The position numbers and the translations under genes are program-made. Positions 1 to 6,310 of a stretch of 15,437 nucleotides of DNA are shown piece by piece. The DNA comes from DASQUK01 sp035641315 (GTDB taxonomy: Bacteria > Actinomycetota > Acidimicrobiia > Acidimicrobiales > VFJN01): the NCBI GenBank assembly GCA_035641315.1, contig DASQUK010000096.1, positions 1 through 15,437 of the forward strand, written 5' to 3'. The stretch's first letter is position 1. The number at the start of each line of letters is the position of its first letter. The notes under the pieces are model-generated. The model was not told the origin of the DNA. It worked only from the letters and a program-made list of their open reading frames with translations, and made no database searches.

Positions 1-230
1 GTGTTCCACATCGCCAGCTGCGGGGCGGCCTCGGGGATCGACCCGACCGCGGCCACGTCGCCGCCGCGGAGCCGGGCGACGAAGTACTTGCCCTGCGACC
101 CCGGTGGCATCACGTCCTCGAACTCCCAGCCGAAGAGGCCCCCGTAGAAGTCGACCGCCGCGTCCGGGTCGGGCTGGCTCGTGTCCACCCAGCAAGGAAC
201 CCCGGGGATGTATCCGTTTCGATCGGGCAT
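1..230 (-). CDS. VOC family (glyoxalase/bleomycin-resistance fold) protein, 5' part only
   Basis: The first 76 codons of a minus-strand gene that leaves the window at its left edge. The start reads MPDRNGYIPGVPCWVDTSQP, and the segment PDAAVDFYGGLFGWEF follows. This is the usual first beta-alpha unit of vicinal-oxygen-chelate proteins, where a Phe-Tyr-x-x-Leu-Phe-Gly-Trp helix follows the first strand. A strong ribosome binding site (AAGGAG) lies 6 bases before the ATG. VOC proteins often bind a metal or a small ligand, and two-module versions of about 260 residues are common in actinobacteria. The ligand cannot be told from this part. It is transcribed divergently from the Hsp70-like gene, and the 134-bp region between them holds a dyad and candidate -10 boxes. 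The family call is fairly sure; the function is unknown. Confidence 0.8.
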   Translation of the reverse strand, partial: MPDRNGYIPGVPCWVDTSQPDPDAAVDFYGGLFGWEFEDVMPPGSQGKYFVARLRGGDVAAVGSIPEAAPQLAMWN

Positions 231-274
231 CGCTGCTCCTTCCACTCGCTGCGCGGTCGCCGCACCCTGTGGGC

Positions 275-280
275 AATCTA
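275..280 (-). promoter_or_regulatory. Candidate -10 box (TAGATT) for the VOC gene
   Basis: On the minus strand TAGATT fits the actinobacterial TANNNT -10 pattern. It would place the transcript start about 38 bases before the ATG at 230, leaving room for the AAGGAG ribosome binding site. I see no convincing -35. Weak evidence, from pattern and position only. Confidence 0.3.
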
Positions 281-290
281 GGTCAGGGCC

Positions 291-324
291 TGTCGACCGC
301 TGGCGTCCCCCAGCGCCCTCGACA
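291..324. promoter_or_regulatory. Two-part dyad in the divergent promoter region
   Basis: Nested inverted repeats: outer arms TGTCGA (291-296) and TCGACA (319-324), inner arms CGCTGG (298-303) and CCAGCG (310-315), with a 6-base centre. Twelve of the paired positions match perfectly. It sits between the two divergent genes, just upstream of the candidate -10 of the Hsp70-like gene, where an operator would be expected. It could be a binding site for a dimeric regulator or simply a GC-rich cruciform. Confidence 0.4.
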
Positions 325-330
325 ACTTGT

Positions 331-336
331 TACGGT
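331..336 (+). promoter_or_regulatory. Candidate -10 box (TACGGT) for the Hsp70-like gene
   Basis: TACGGT matches TANNNT and would give a leader of about 22 bases that contains the ribosome binding site GGGAGA. The same hexamer lies close upstream of the sugar dehydrogenase gene (10388) and of the minus-strand methyltransferase (6276). No clear -35. Pattern evidence only. Confidence 0.3.
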
Positions 337-364
337 TCGGTGTCGCGGCAGGCTGGGAGAAGCA

Positions 365-2287
365 ATGACATACAGCTTGGGGGTCGATCTCGGCACGACC
401 ACGAGCGCGGCCGCGCTTCGCCGGGGCATCGGGCTCGAGGTCTGCGCGCTGGGCGACCTCGCAGCCACCATGCCGTCCGCGGCGCTCGAGCGGGCCGACG
501 GTTCGATCCTCGTGGGCGAGGAGGCGGCCGAGCGCTCCCCGTACGACACGACGCTGGTGGCCCGCCACGTCATGGCGCGCCTCGCCGATCAGGACCCGAT
601 CGTGCTGGACGGCCGGCCGCAGGACCCGGTCCGGCTCACCCATGCCCTGCTCGAGACCGTGATCGACCGAGTCCGCCGGCTGTACGGCGACCGGCCGCAC
701 GAGCTCGTCCTCACCTATCCGCTGTTCCCGCCCGGTGGCTCGGCGGGCCTCCTCGATCGGGTGGCCGAAGCCTCGGCCGTCGAGCGCGCCCTGCTCCTCC
801 CCCATCCGGTGGCGGCCGCAGCCAAGCTTGCCCAGGATGTGGACATCTCGGTCGGGACCACGGTGGCCGTGCTGGACTTCGGTGGCGGCTCGTTCGAGGC
901 GACCGTGGTCCGCCGGACGTCCGACGGCTTCGACGTGGTGGGACCGCCGGGCGGGCTGGCAGACCTCGGCGGGGTGGAGATCGACGACGCCGTGTTCGCC
1001 CGGGTCGACGCCGCGCTCGGCCACGTGTTGCAGACCGTGGCGCCGGACGATGCCGAAGGAATGGCCGCCGTCCGGCGCCTCCGGACCGCGTGCCGGGCGG
1101 CCAAGGAGCAGTTGTCGTACAGCGCGGAGACCACCGTGGAGGTGGCCCTCCCCCACTTGTCGACCTGGGTGCCGATCACCCGGGCCCAGCTGGAGGACGA
1201 CATCCGGCCCTGGCTCATCGCCGCCGTCGACGTGGTCGCCCGCACGATCACCGCGGCCGGCCTGAGCCTGCCGGACGTCCATGTCGCCCTGCTGGTGGGT
1301 GGGTCGTCGCGCATCCCGCTGTTCGGTGAGCTGGTCGCCGCCCGGCTGGGGCTGCCCATCGTGACCGACCCGTTCCCGGAGCTGACGGTGGCGCTGGGGG
1401 CGGCGCTGTTCGGTCAGGACAACCCGGCGCCGCGGCCCCCGTCCGGCCCCATCGAAGGCGACGATGTCGGCGCTGGCGACGACCTCCGAGCGCTGGCCGC
1501 CTGGTTCGCCGACCCGGGGGCGAACCCGCCCGCCGGGGCAGGGGTCGTGCCCGAAGCGACCATGCCCTCGGGCGACCTTGTGGGAGACCCACCGGCCCGC
1601 GCCGACCCCGTCGCCGACGATCAATGGGCGGACGATGCGTGGGACGGGTGGGACGAACCCTTGGAGGACGCGGAGGCGGACCTGTCGGCGACCGTGTCCG
1701 AGCGGCCTTTCGCCGGGCCCACGACCGGGGAGACCGATCTGTGGGGCGCGCCGTCCAGGCGGGGGCGCCGACGAGCAGCCCAGGGCGGTGATGGGGACGA
1801 CGACGCGTCGATGGATCCGCCGACCGACAGCGACCAGGGCGACGGCGAGGGCACGAGCCCCCGCCTGGTGCTGGCGCTCATCGGCGCAGCGTTGGCCGTG
1901 GTCGGCATCGCCGGGGCAGCACTGGCCGCGGGCATGGGTGGCTCCGACGATCCGGGCCTGACCCTCGTCGACCCCACCCGCTCCGCCATCACGACCTCGA
2001 CCACCACCAGCACGAGCACGACGACGGCCACGGCACCAACGACGACCGCCGAGCCGCCGAGCACCACGACCGAGCCCGAGGACGAGTACGAGTGGGAACA
2101 GCCGCCACCCCCGCCCACCGAGCCACCGACCACGACCACCACGGCACCACCGACGACGACCGCCGTGCCGCCGACGACGTCGACCACCACCCGCTCGACC
2201 ACGACCATGACGAACTGTCCCGGGCCGCCGACGACACCGCCACTGTCGACGACCAGCACCACCGATTGCCCGAGGCCCCGGGATTGA
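365..2287 (+). CDS. Membrane-anchored Hsp70-like (DnaK-type ATPase) protein with Thr/Pro-rich tail
   Basis: A 640-residue protein. The N-terminal half is an Hsp70/actin-fold ATPase: phosphate-1 loop GVDLGTTTS (6-14), phosphate-2 loop LDFGGGSF (170-177), a KEQLS helix motif, and adenosine loop VGGSSR (311-316). An acidic, Pro-rich linker follows, then one hydrophobic segment (about 501-525), then a tail of about 115 residues dominated by Thr, Pro and Ser, with Cys at 618 and 635. There is no recognisable peptide-binding domain, so it is not a classical DnaK chaperone. With no signal peptide, the ATPase should be cytoplasmic and the tail outside, probably in or beyond the cell wall. The start was chosen because GGGAGA precedes the ATG at 365 and the conserved ATPase begins at once; the longer open frame from 104 would overlap the VOC gene. 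Proteins of this layout occur in actinobacteria. The client and role are unknown. Confidence 0.88.
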   Translation: MTYSLGVDLGTTTSAAALRRGIGLEVCALGDLAATMPSAALERADGSILVGEEAAERSPYDTTLVARHVMARLADQDPIVLDGRPQDPVRLTHALLETVIDRVRRLYGDRPHELVLTYPLFPPGGSAGLLDRVAEASAVERALLLPHPVAAAAKLAQDVDISVGTTVAVLDFGGGSFEATVVRRTSDGFDVVGPPGGLADLGGVEIDDAVFARVDAALGHVLQTVAPDDAEGMAAVRRLRTACRAAKEQLSYSAETTVEVALPHLSTWVPITRAQLEDDIRPWLIAAVDVVARTITAAGLSLPDVHVALLVGGSSRIPLFGELVAARLGLPIVTDPFPELTVALGAALFGQDNPAPRPPSGPIEGDDVGAGDDLRALAAWFADPGANPPAGAGVVPEATMPSGDLVGDPPARADPVADDQWADDAWDGWDEPLEDAEADLSATVSERPFAGPTTGETDLWGAPSRRGRRRAAQGGDGDDDASMDPPTDSDQGDGEGTSPRLVLALIGAALAVVGIAGAALAAGMGGSDDPGLTLVDPTRSAITTSTTTSTSTTTATAPTTTAEPPSTTTEPEDEYEWEQPPPPPTEPPTTTTTAPPTTTAVPPTTSTTTRSTTTMTNCPGPPTTPPLSTTSTTDCPRPRD

Positions 2288-2382
2288 TTCGAGCCTCCAC
2301 ATACCCCCCAGAGGTACGCTGATCGGTCTGGCCGCCGGTAGCCTTACTCACTGGTAACCACGACGCTTCCTCCAGCTGGGCG

Positions 2383-2441
2383 GACCGCGGTCGTGGCTGG
2401 GTGACCGCCGCGCCGGGCCGGCGGTCTTGACCGCACGGTCA
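2383..2441. promoter_or_regulatory. Cluster of three GACCG/CGGTC dyads upstream of the glycosyltransferase operon
   Basis: Three inverted repeats share the half-site GACCG. A perfect 10-bp palindrome GACCGCGGTC lies at 2383-2392. An 8-bp stem GACCGCCG/CGGCGGTC with an 8-base loop lies at 2403-2426. TGACCG-CA-CGGTCA (6+2+6, perfect) lies at 2428-2441 and ends 7 bases before the ribosome binding site of the glycosyltransferase. The last has the size and shape of a site for a TetR-type dimer, which is inference only. A possible -10 (TAGCCT, 2339-2344) upstream would put all three in the leader, where they could also act as RNA hairpins. The rest of the 176-bp gap (2288-2382) shows nothing else I can name. 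Confidence 0.45.
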
Positions 2442-2463
2442 GTAGGACGGAAAGGTTGCAGGA

Positions 2464-3759
2464 ATGCATGCCGAGCAACGTCGGTTGCGCATCGCACTGC
2501 TCGCCTACAGGGGCAAGCCCCATGTGGGCGGCCAGGGCGTCTACGTGCGCCATTTGTCAAAGGCGCTCGTGGACGTCGGGCACCACGTCGAGGTTCTGGG
2601 CGGGCAGCCGTACCCGCAGCTCGACCCCCGGGTCCGCCTCGTCGAGCTGCCCAGCCTGGACATCTACAACGACTACTTCCCGATGCGGATGCCGGGTCTG
2701 TGGGAGCTCAAGAGCTGGACGGACTTCGTCGAGGTGGCGGCGTTCTCGGCAGGCCAGTTCCCCGAGCCCCTGGCGTTCAGCCTGCGGGCGTGGCAGCACC
2801 TGCACGGGCGCCGCGGCGACTTCGACCTGGTGCACGACAACCAGTCCCTCGGCTACGGGCTGCTCGCCATCCAGCGCGACGGCTTCCCGGTGCTCGGCAC
2901 GATCCACCACCCCATCACCGTCGACCGGCGGCTCGAGCTGGAGCACGCGCAGGGCCGGTACAAGCGGCTGACGCTGCGCCGCTGGTACTCGTTCACCGCC
3001 ATGCAGACCCGGGTGGCCCAGCGACTGCAGCGGGTCGTCACCGTGTCGGAGAGCTCGTTCAACGACATCGTCGCCGACCACCGGGTCGACCCCGACCGGA
3101 TGGCCATCGTGCCCGTAGGCGTGGACGTCGACCTGTTCCGGCCCCTGTCCGGTGTCGAGCCGGTGCCCGGACGCCTCATCACCACCGCCAGCGCCGACGT
3201 CACGATGAAGGGCCTGAGCTACCTGCTGGAGGCGCTGGCCAAGATCCGCACCGAGCGCGACGACGCCCACCTGGTGGTGATCGGCAAGCGCAAGCCGGGG
3301 GGCAGGTCCGACGAGACGATCGGCCGGCTGGGCCTCGAGGACCACGTCGAGTTCGTGAGCGGGGTGCCCGACGAGCGCATCATCGAGCTGTACGGCGAGG
3401 CGCAGCTGGCAGTGGTGCCCTCGCTCTACGAGGGCTTCTCGCTGCCGGCGATCGAGGCCATGGCCTGCGGTACCCCGCTGGTGGCGACGTCCGGTGGCGC
3501 GCTCCCGGAGGTCGTCGGCCACGACGGCGAGGCCGCCCTGGTCGTGCCGCCGGGCGACAGCGAGGCCTTGGCCGCCAAGCTGCGCTGGGCGCTGGATCGA
3601 CCCGACCTGCGCCAGTCGGTCGGCGCCGCCGGCCGCCAGCGGGTCGTCGACCAGTGGTCGTGGCGCCACACGGCTCAGCGGACCGTCGAGCAGTACCGCA
3701 TCCTCCTCGACCAACGGGACGGCGCCCGCCAGACGCCGGCCGATCGGAGGGGCGCCTGA
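2464..3759 (+). CDS. GT4-family (GT-B fold) glycosyltransferase
   Basis: A 431-residue retaining glycosyltransferase that moves a sugar from a nucleotide-sugar donor to an unknown acceptor. The N-terminal Rossmann domain starts with RIALLAYRGKPHVGGQGVYV (9-28), whose Gly-Gly-x-Gly loop is typical of GT4 enzymes. The C-terminal donor domain has the family EX7E motif as E323-GFSLPAI-E331, followed by MACGTPLVAT. There is no signal peptide or membrane segment, so it is cytoplasmic or peripheral. GGAAAGG lies 8 bases before the ATG at 2464; another ATG four bases later is out of frame. The stop overlaps the next start as TGATG, so translation is coupled to the methyltransferase. The family is clear; donor and acceptor are not. 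Confidence 0.93.
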   Translation: MHAEQRRLRIALLAYRGKPHVGGQGVYVRHLSKALVDVGHHVEVLGGQPYPQLDPRVRLVELPSLDIYNDYFPMRMPGLWELKSWTDFVEVAAFSAGQFPEPLAFSLRAWQHLHGRRGDFDLVHDNQSLGYGLLAIQRDGFPVLGTIHHPITVDRRLELEHAQGRYKRLTLRRWYSFTAMQTRVAQRLQRVVTVSESSFNDIVADHRVDPDRMAIVPVGVDVDLFRPLSGVEPVPGRLITTASADVTMKGLSYLLEALAKIRTERDDAHLVVIGKRKPGGRSDETIGRLGLEDHVEFVSGVPDERIIELYGEAQLAVVPSLYEGFSLPAIEAMACGTPLVATSGGALPEVVGHDGEAALVVPPGDSEALAAKLRWALDRPDLRQSVGAAGRQRVVDQWSWRHTAQRTVEQYRILLDQRDGARQTPADRRGA

Positions 3760-4520
3760 TGCTCACCGTGGATTACGACCGGCTCGGGCTCGCGCCCGGA
3801 GACCGCCTGCTCGACCTCGGCTGCGGCGCCGGACGCCACGCCTTCGAGGCGCTGCGCCGCGGCGCCCGGGTGGTCGCGTTCGACTACGACGAGGCCGAGC
3901 TCAAGGACGTGGGCACGATGGCGGCGGCCATGGACGCGGCCAGCGACATCCCAGCTTCGGGCCGCAGCACCACCACCTGTGGCGACGCCACCCGGCTGCC
4001 CTTCCCCGACGGGTCCTTCGACCGAGTCATCGCCGCCGAGGTGCTGGAGCACATCGCCGACGACGGGGCGGCGATCCACGAGCTGGCCCGGGTGCTGCGC
4101 CCGGGCGGCACCATGGCCGTGACCGTGCCGGCCTGGCTGGCCGAGCGGATCTGCTGGGCGCTGTCCGACGAGTACCACGCCCCGTTCGTCGAGGGCGGCC
4201 ACGTGCGGATCTACAAGCGGTCCGAGCTGCGGGCCAAGCTGCGCGCGGCCGGCGTCGAGCCCCGGGGCGCCCACCACGCCCACGGCATCCATGCCCCCTA
4301 CTGGTGGCTCAAGTGCGCTGTGGGGCCTACCAACGACGACAACCGGCTCGTGCGCGCCTACCACCAGGTGCTGGTGTGGGACATCGGCGGCACGCAGCCG
4401 TGGCATCGCTTCACCCGCCTGGCCGACCGGGTCCTGACCCCGGTGATCGGCAAGAGCATCGTCCTGTACGCCCACAAGCCGGCGGCGCAGACCACCGCTC
4501 GGGCCGAGGTCGCGGCGTGA
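3759..4520 (+). CDS. Class I SAM-dependent methyltransferase (Methyltransf_11 type)
   Basis: A 253-residue methyltransferase. The SAM-binding loop LDLGCGAGRH is at 18-27 and the acidic ribose-binding residue is in FDYDEAEL (D42). GDATRLPF and the FDRVIAAEVLEHI segment follow in the order of UbiE/Methyltransf_11 enzymes, then RVLRPGGTMAVTVPAW. The C-terminal half is rich in Trp, Tyr and His (HGIHAPYWWLKCAVG) and probably forms the substrate site. GGAGGGG precedes the ATG, which overlaps the glycosyltransferase stop by one base (TGATG). Its own TGA overlaps the GTG of the next gene (GTGA). The three genes are therefore one coupled operon, and this enzyme most likely methylates the glycosyltransferase product or its acceptor. 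The exact substrate cannot be inferred. Confidence 0.92.
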   Translation: MLTVDYDRLGLAPGDRLLDLGCGAGRHAFEALRRGARVVAFDYDEAELKDVGTMAAAMDAASDIPASGRSTTTCGDATRLPFPDGSFDRVIAAEVLEHIADDGAAIHELARVLRPGGTMAVTVPAWLAERICWALSDEYHAPFVEGGHVRIYKRSELRAKLRAAGVEPRGAHHAHGIHAPYWWLKCAVGPTNDDNRLVRAYHQVLVWDIGGTQPWHRFTRLADRVLTPVIGKSIVLYAHKPAAQTTARAEVAA

Positions 4521-5593
4521 ACCTCGTCGGCGTTCCTGGCATCGTCACGGCGCGCCACCTCACGCAGACGGTGGACGCGGTCGCGGAGTGGCAGCTGCCG
4601 TCGGGCATGGTCCCCTGGTTCCCCGGTGGCCACGCCGATCCCTGGAACCACGTCGAGGCCGCCATGGCCCTGACACTGGGCGGGCGGCACGCCGAGGCCG
4701 AGCGGGCGTTCCTGTGGCTGGTCGACCTGCAGCGGCCCGACGGCGCCTGGCACCAGTACTACCTGGCCGACCGGGTCGAGCAGGACAAGCTCGACGCCAA
4801 CGTCTGCGCCTACGTGGCGACGGGCGTGTGGCACCGCTGGCTGTGCACCCGGGACCGCGGCTTCGCCGAGACCATGTGGCCGGTCGTCGAGAAGGCCATC
4901 GACTTCGTGCTCGACCTGCAGACGCCCCGGGGCGAGATCCTGTGGGCCCGCCACGCCGACGGCACACCGTGGTCGTTCGCCCTGCTCACCGGTTCGTCGT
5001 CGATGTGCCACAGCCTGCGCTGCGCCATCGCCCTGGCCGAGCTGCTGGGCCACGAGCGGCCCGACTGGGAGCTGTCGGCGGCCCGGCTGACGCACGTGAT
5101 CCGCCACGTGCCCGACGCCTTCTCGCCCAAGCACCGCTGGGCGATGGACTGGTACTACCCCGTGGTCACCGGCGTGATCGTCGGCGACGAGGGGCGCCAG
5201 CGGCTGGCCGAGCGCCACGATGCGTTCGTGATGGACGCATGCGGGGTGCGCTGCGTCTCCGACCGCCCGTGGATCACCGTGGCCGAGACGTGCGAGTACG
5301 CCATGGCCAACCTGGCGGTCGGCAACGACGACATGGCCGCAGAGCTGTTCCGCTGGGCCCAGCGCTACCGCACCGACGACGGCCGCTACTGGACGGGCAC
5401 TGTCTTCCCCGACGAGAACCGGTTCCCAATGGGCGAGCGGTCCACGTACACGGCCTCGGCCGTGGTGCTGGCCGCGGACGCCCTGGCCGGAGCGTCGCCT
5501 GCGAGCGCGTTGTTCACACGACACGACGAGGTGCTGCCAGCGCTGTTCGAGGCCGACGCCGACGCCGAGGGTGCCGTCACCGACCGGGACTGA
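4517..5593 (+). CDS. Alpha/alpha-toroid protein ('prenyltransferase'-like), function unknown
   Basis: A 358-residue soluble protein starting at a GTG that overlaps the upstream TGA as GTGA. It consists of repeated helix pairs with Trp- and Gly-rich turns: FPGGHADPWNHVEAAMAL (35-52), LQRPDGAWHQYY (71-82), LQTPRGEILWARHADGTPW (134-152), YRTDDGRYWTG (284-294). These recall the QW-like turns of the terpenoid cyclase/protein prenyltransferase toroid, so automatic annotation would say prenyltransferase. I see no DxDD cyclase motif. The many aromatic, His and acidic residues would equally fit an (alpha/alpha)6 carbohydrate-active fold such as those of glycoside hydrolases or epimerases. Given coupling to a glycosyltransferase and a methyltransferase, a role on a glycan or glycolipid is plausible but unproven. 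The last 30 or so residues are Ala/Asp-rich and probably disordered. Confidence 0.75.
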   Translation: MNLVGVPGIVTARHLTQTVDAVAEWQLPSGMVPWFPGGHADPWNHVEAAMALTLGGRHAEAERAFLWLVDLQRPDGAWHQYYLADRVEQDKLDANVCAYVATGVWHRWLCTRDRGFAETMWPVVEKAIDFVLDLQTPRGEILWARHADGTPWSFALLTGSSSMCHSLRCAIALAELLGHERPDWELSAARLTHVIRHVPDAFSPKHRWAMDWYYPVVTGVIVGDEGRQRLAERHDAFVMDACGVRCVSDRPWITVAETCEYAMANLAVGNDDMAAELFRWAQRYRTDDGRYWTGTVFPDENRFPMGERSTYTASAVVLAADALAGASPASALFTRHDEVLPALFEADADAEGAVTDRD

Positions 5594-5597
5594 CCGC

Positions 5598-5643
5598 TTC
5601 TGTCAGCGCTCACGCGCGATGTGGCGTGTCAGCGCTGACAGAA
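5598..5643. terminator. Large hairpin between convergent genes, possible bidirectional terminator
   Basis: Perfect 13-bp arms TTCTGTCAGCGCT (5598-5610) and AGCGCTGACAGAA (5631-5643). After a 2-base bulge the stem continues with CACGC/GCGTG and closes on an 8-base loop. The right arm contains a 12-bp palindrome, GTCAGCGCTGAC, and a near copy of it lies in the left arm. It starts 5 bases after the stop of the toroid gene and covers the last codons and stop of the minus-strand methyltransferase. There is no U-tract, as is common for actinobacterial terminators. A protein-binding site is an alternative. Confidence 0.6.
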
Positions 5644-6257
5644 CGTTGGAGGACCCGCAGCGACCCCACGGTCCGGCGCTCGGTGAACCGGCCGCTCGCC
5701 AGGGCGGGCAGGTAGATCTGCTCGTACGGGGGGCGGCCGCCGTCGGCGGGATCGGGGAACACGTCGTGGATGACCAGCAGCCCGCCGGGCGCCACGTGCG
5801 GCGTCCAGCGCTCGTAGTCGAGGCGGGCTGGCTCGTCGCCGTGGCCACCGTCGACGAACAGCAGCGCCAGCGGCGTGCTCCAGTTCCCCGCCACCGCCGG
5901 CGAGTCGCCCACCACCGCGACCACCGTGCCCTCGAGGCCGGCGTCGTGCACCGTCCGCCGGAAGACCGGCAGCGTGTCCATCTTGCCGACCTCGGGATCG
6001 ACCAGGTCGGGCTCGTGCCACTCCCAGCCCGGCTGGTTCTCCTCGGATCCCCGGTGGTGGTCGACCGAGAACAGCACCCGCCCCCGCTCCCGCGCCGCGG
6101 CGCCGAGGTAGATCGCCGACTTGCCGCAGTAGCTGCCCACCTCCAGCAGGGGACCCTCGACGCCGACTCCGAGTGCCGCCTCGTACAGCGCCTGGCCCTC
6201 GTCGGCGGGCATGAAGCCGCGGGCGGCCTCCGCCTTCGCCCGCAGCTCCGGATCCAT
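5610..6257 (-). CDS. Class I SAM-dependent methyltransferase (Methyltransf_24 / cephalosporin hydroxylase-like)
   Basis: A 215-residue protein from the ATG at 6257. The SAM loop is LLEVGSYCGKSAIYLG (37-52), followed by a conserved acidic strand end and loop FSVDHHRGSEENQPGWEW (63-80). LLFVDGGHGDEPARLDYERW (132-151) has the Asp-Gly-Gly-His motif typical of Methyltransf_24, where these residues can bind a metal near the substrate, and GGLLVIHDVF follows. A TTG at 6302 would add 15 residues, but the family-like sequence starts later and the ribosome binding site before 6257 is weak (GGTGA), so the start is uncertain. Its final codons and TGA lie inside the hairpin that separates it from the toroid gene. 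It may act in the same pathway as the convergent operon. It diverges from kup across 53 bp. The substrate is unknown. Confidence 0.85.
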   Translation of the reverse strand: MDPELRAKAEAARGFMPADEGQALYEAALGVGVEGPLLEVGSYCGKSAIYLGAAARERGRVLFSVDHHRGSEENQPGWEWHEPDLVDPEVGKMDTLPVFRRTVHDAGLEGTVVAVVGDSPAVAGNWSTPLALLFVDGGHGDEPARLDYERWTPHVAPGGLLVIHDVFPDPADGGRPPYEQIYLPALASGRFTERRTVGSLRVLQRSVSADTPHRA

Positions 6258-6270
6258 GGTCACCGGATGG

Positions 6271-6276
6271 ACCGTA
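6271..6276 (-). promoter_or_regulatory. Candidate -10 box (TACGGT) for the minus-strand methyltransferase
   Basis: TACGGT on the minus strand ends 13 bases before the ATG at 6257, giving a very short leader of about 7 bases. This fits the weak ribosome binding site and argues against the upstream TTG at 6302. Pattern evidence only. Confidence 0.3.
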
Positions 6277-6310
6277 GCTGCCCGCAAACTTTCGGCTAGC
6301 AAGGGACGCC

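Noticed and set aside
104..364. N-terminal extension of the Hsp70-like protein to the first in-frame start
   Set aside because: It would overlap the divergent VOC gene and its promoter region, is Arg/Pro-rich, and the ribosome binding site and conserved ATPase begin at 365.
1980..2270. ACC/ACG-rich stretch considered as a tandem-repeat or CRISPR-like array
   Set aside because: The units are irregular Thr codons within one reading frame, with no spacers and no constant repeat.
278..2302. Open minus-strand frame of 674 codons opposite the Hsp70-like gene
   Set aside because: It is rich in Gly and Arg with no domain, as expected of the antisense of a GC-rich gene, whereas the plus strand has all Hsp70 motifs.
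2092..2322. Small His/Asp-rich open frame overlapping the Hsp70 tail
   Set aside because: It is the shifted reading of the ACC/ACG-rich Thr tail; His/Asp repeats are what that frame must give.
6258..6302. TTG start that would lengthen the minus-strand methyltransferase by 15 residues
   Set aside because: The added residues do not look like the family, and a candidate -10 box lies inside them.
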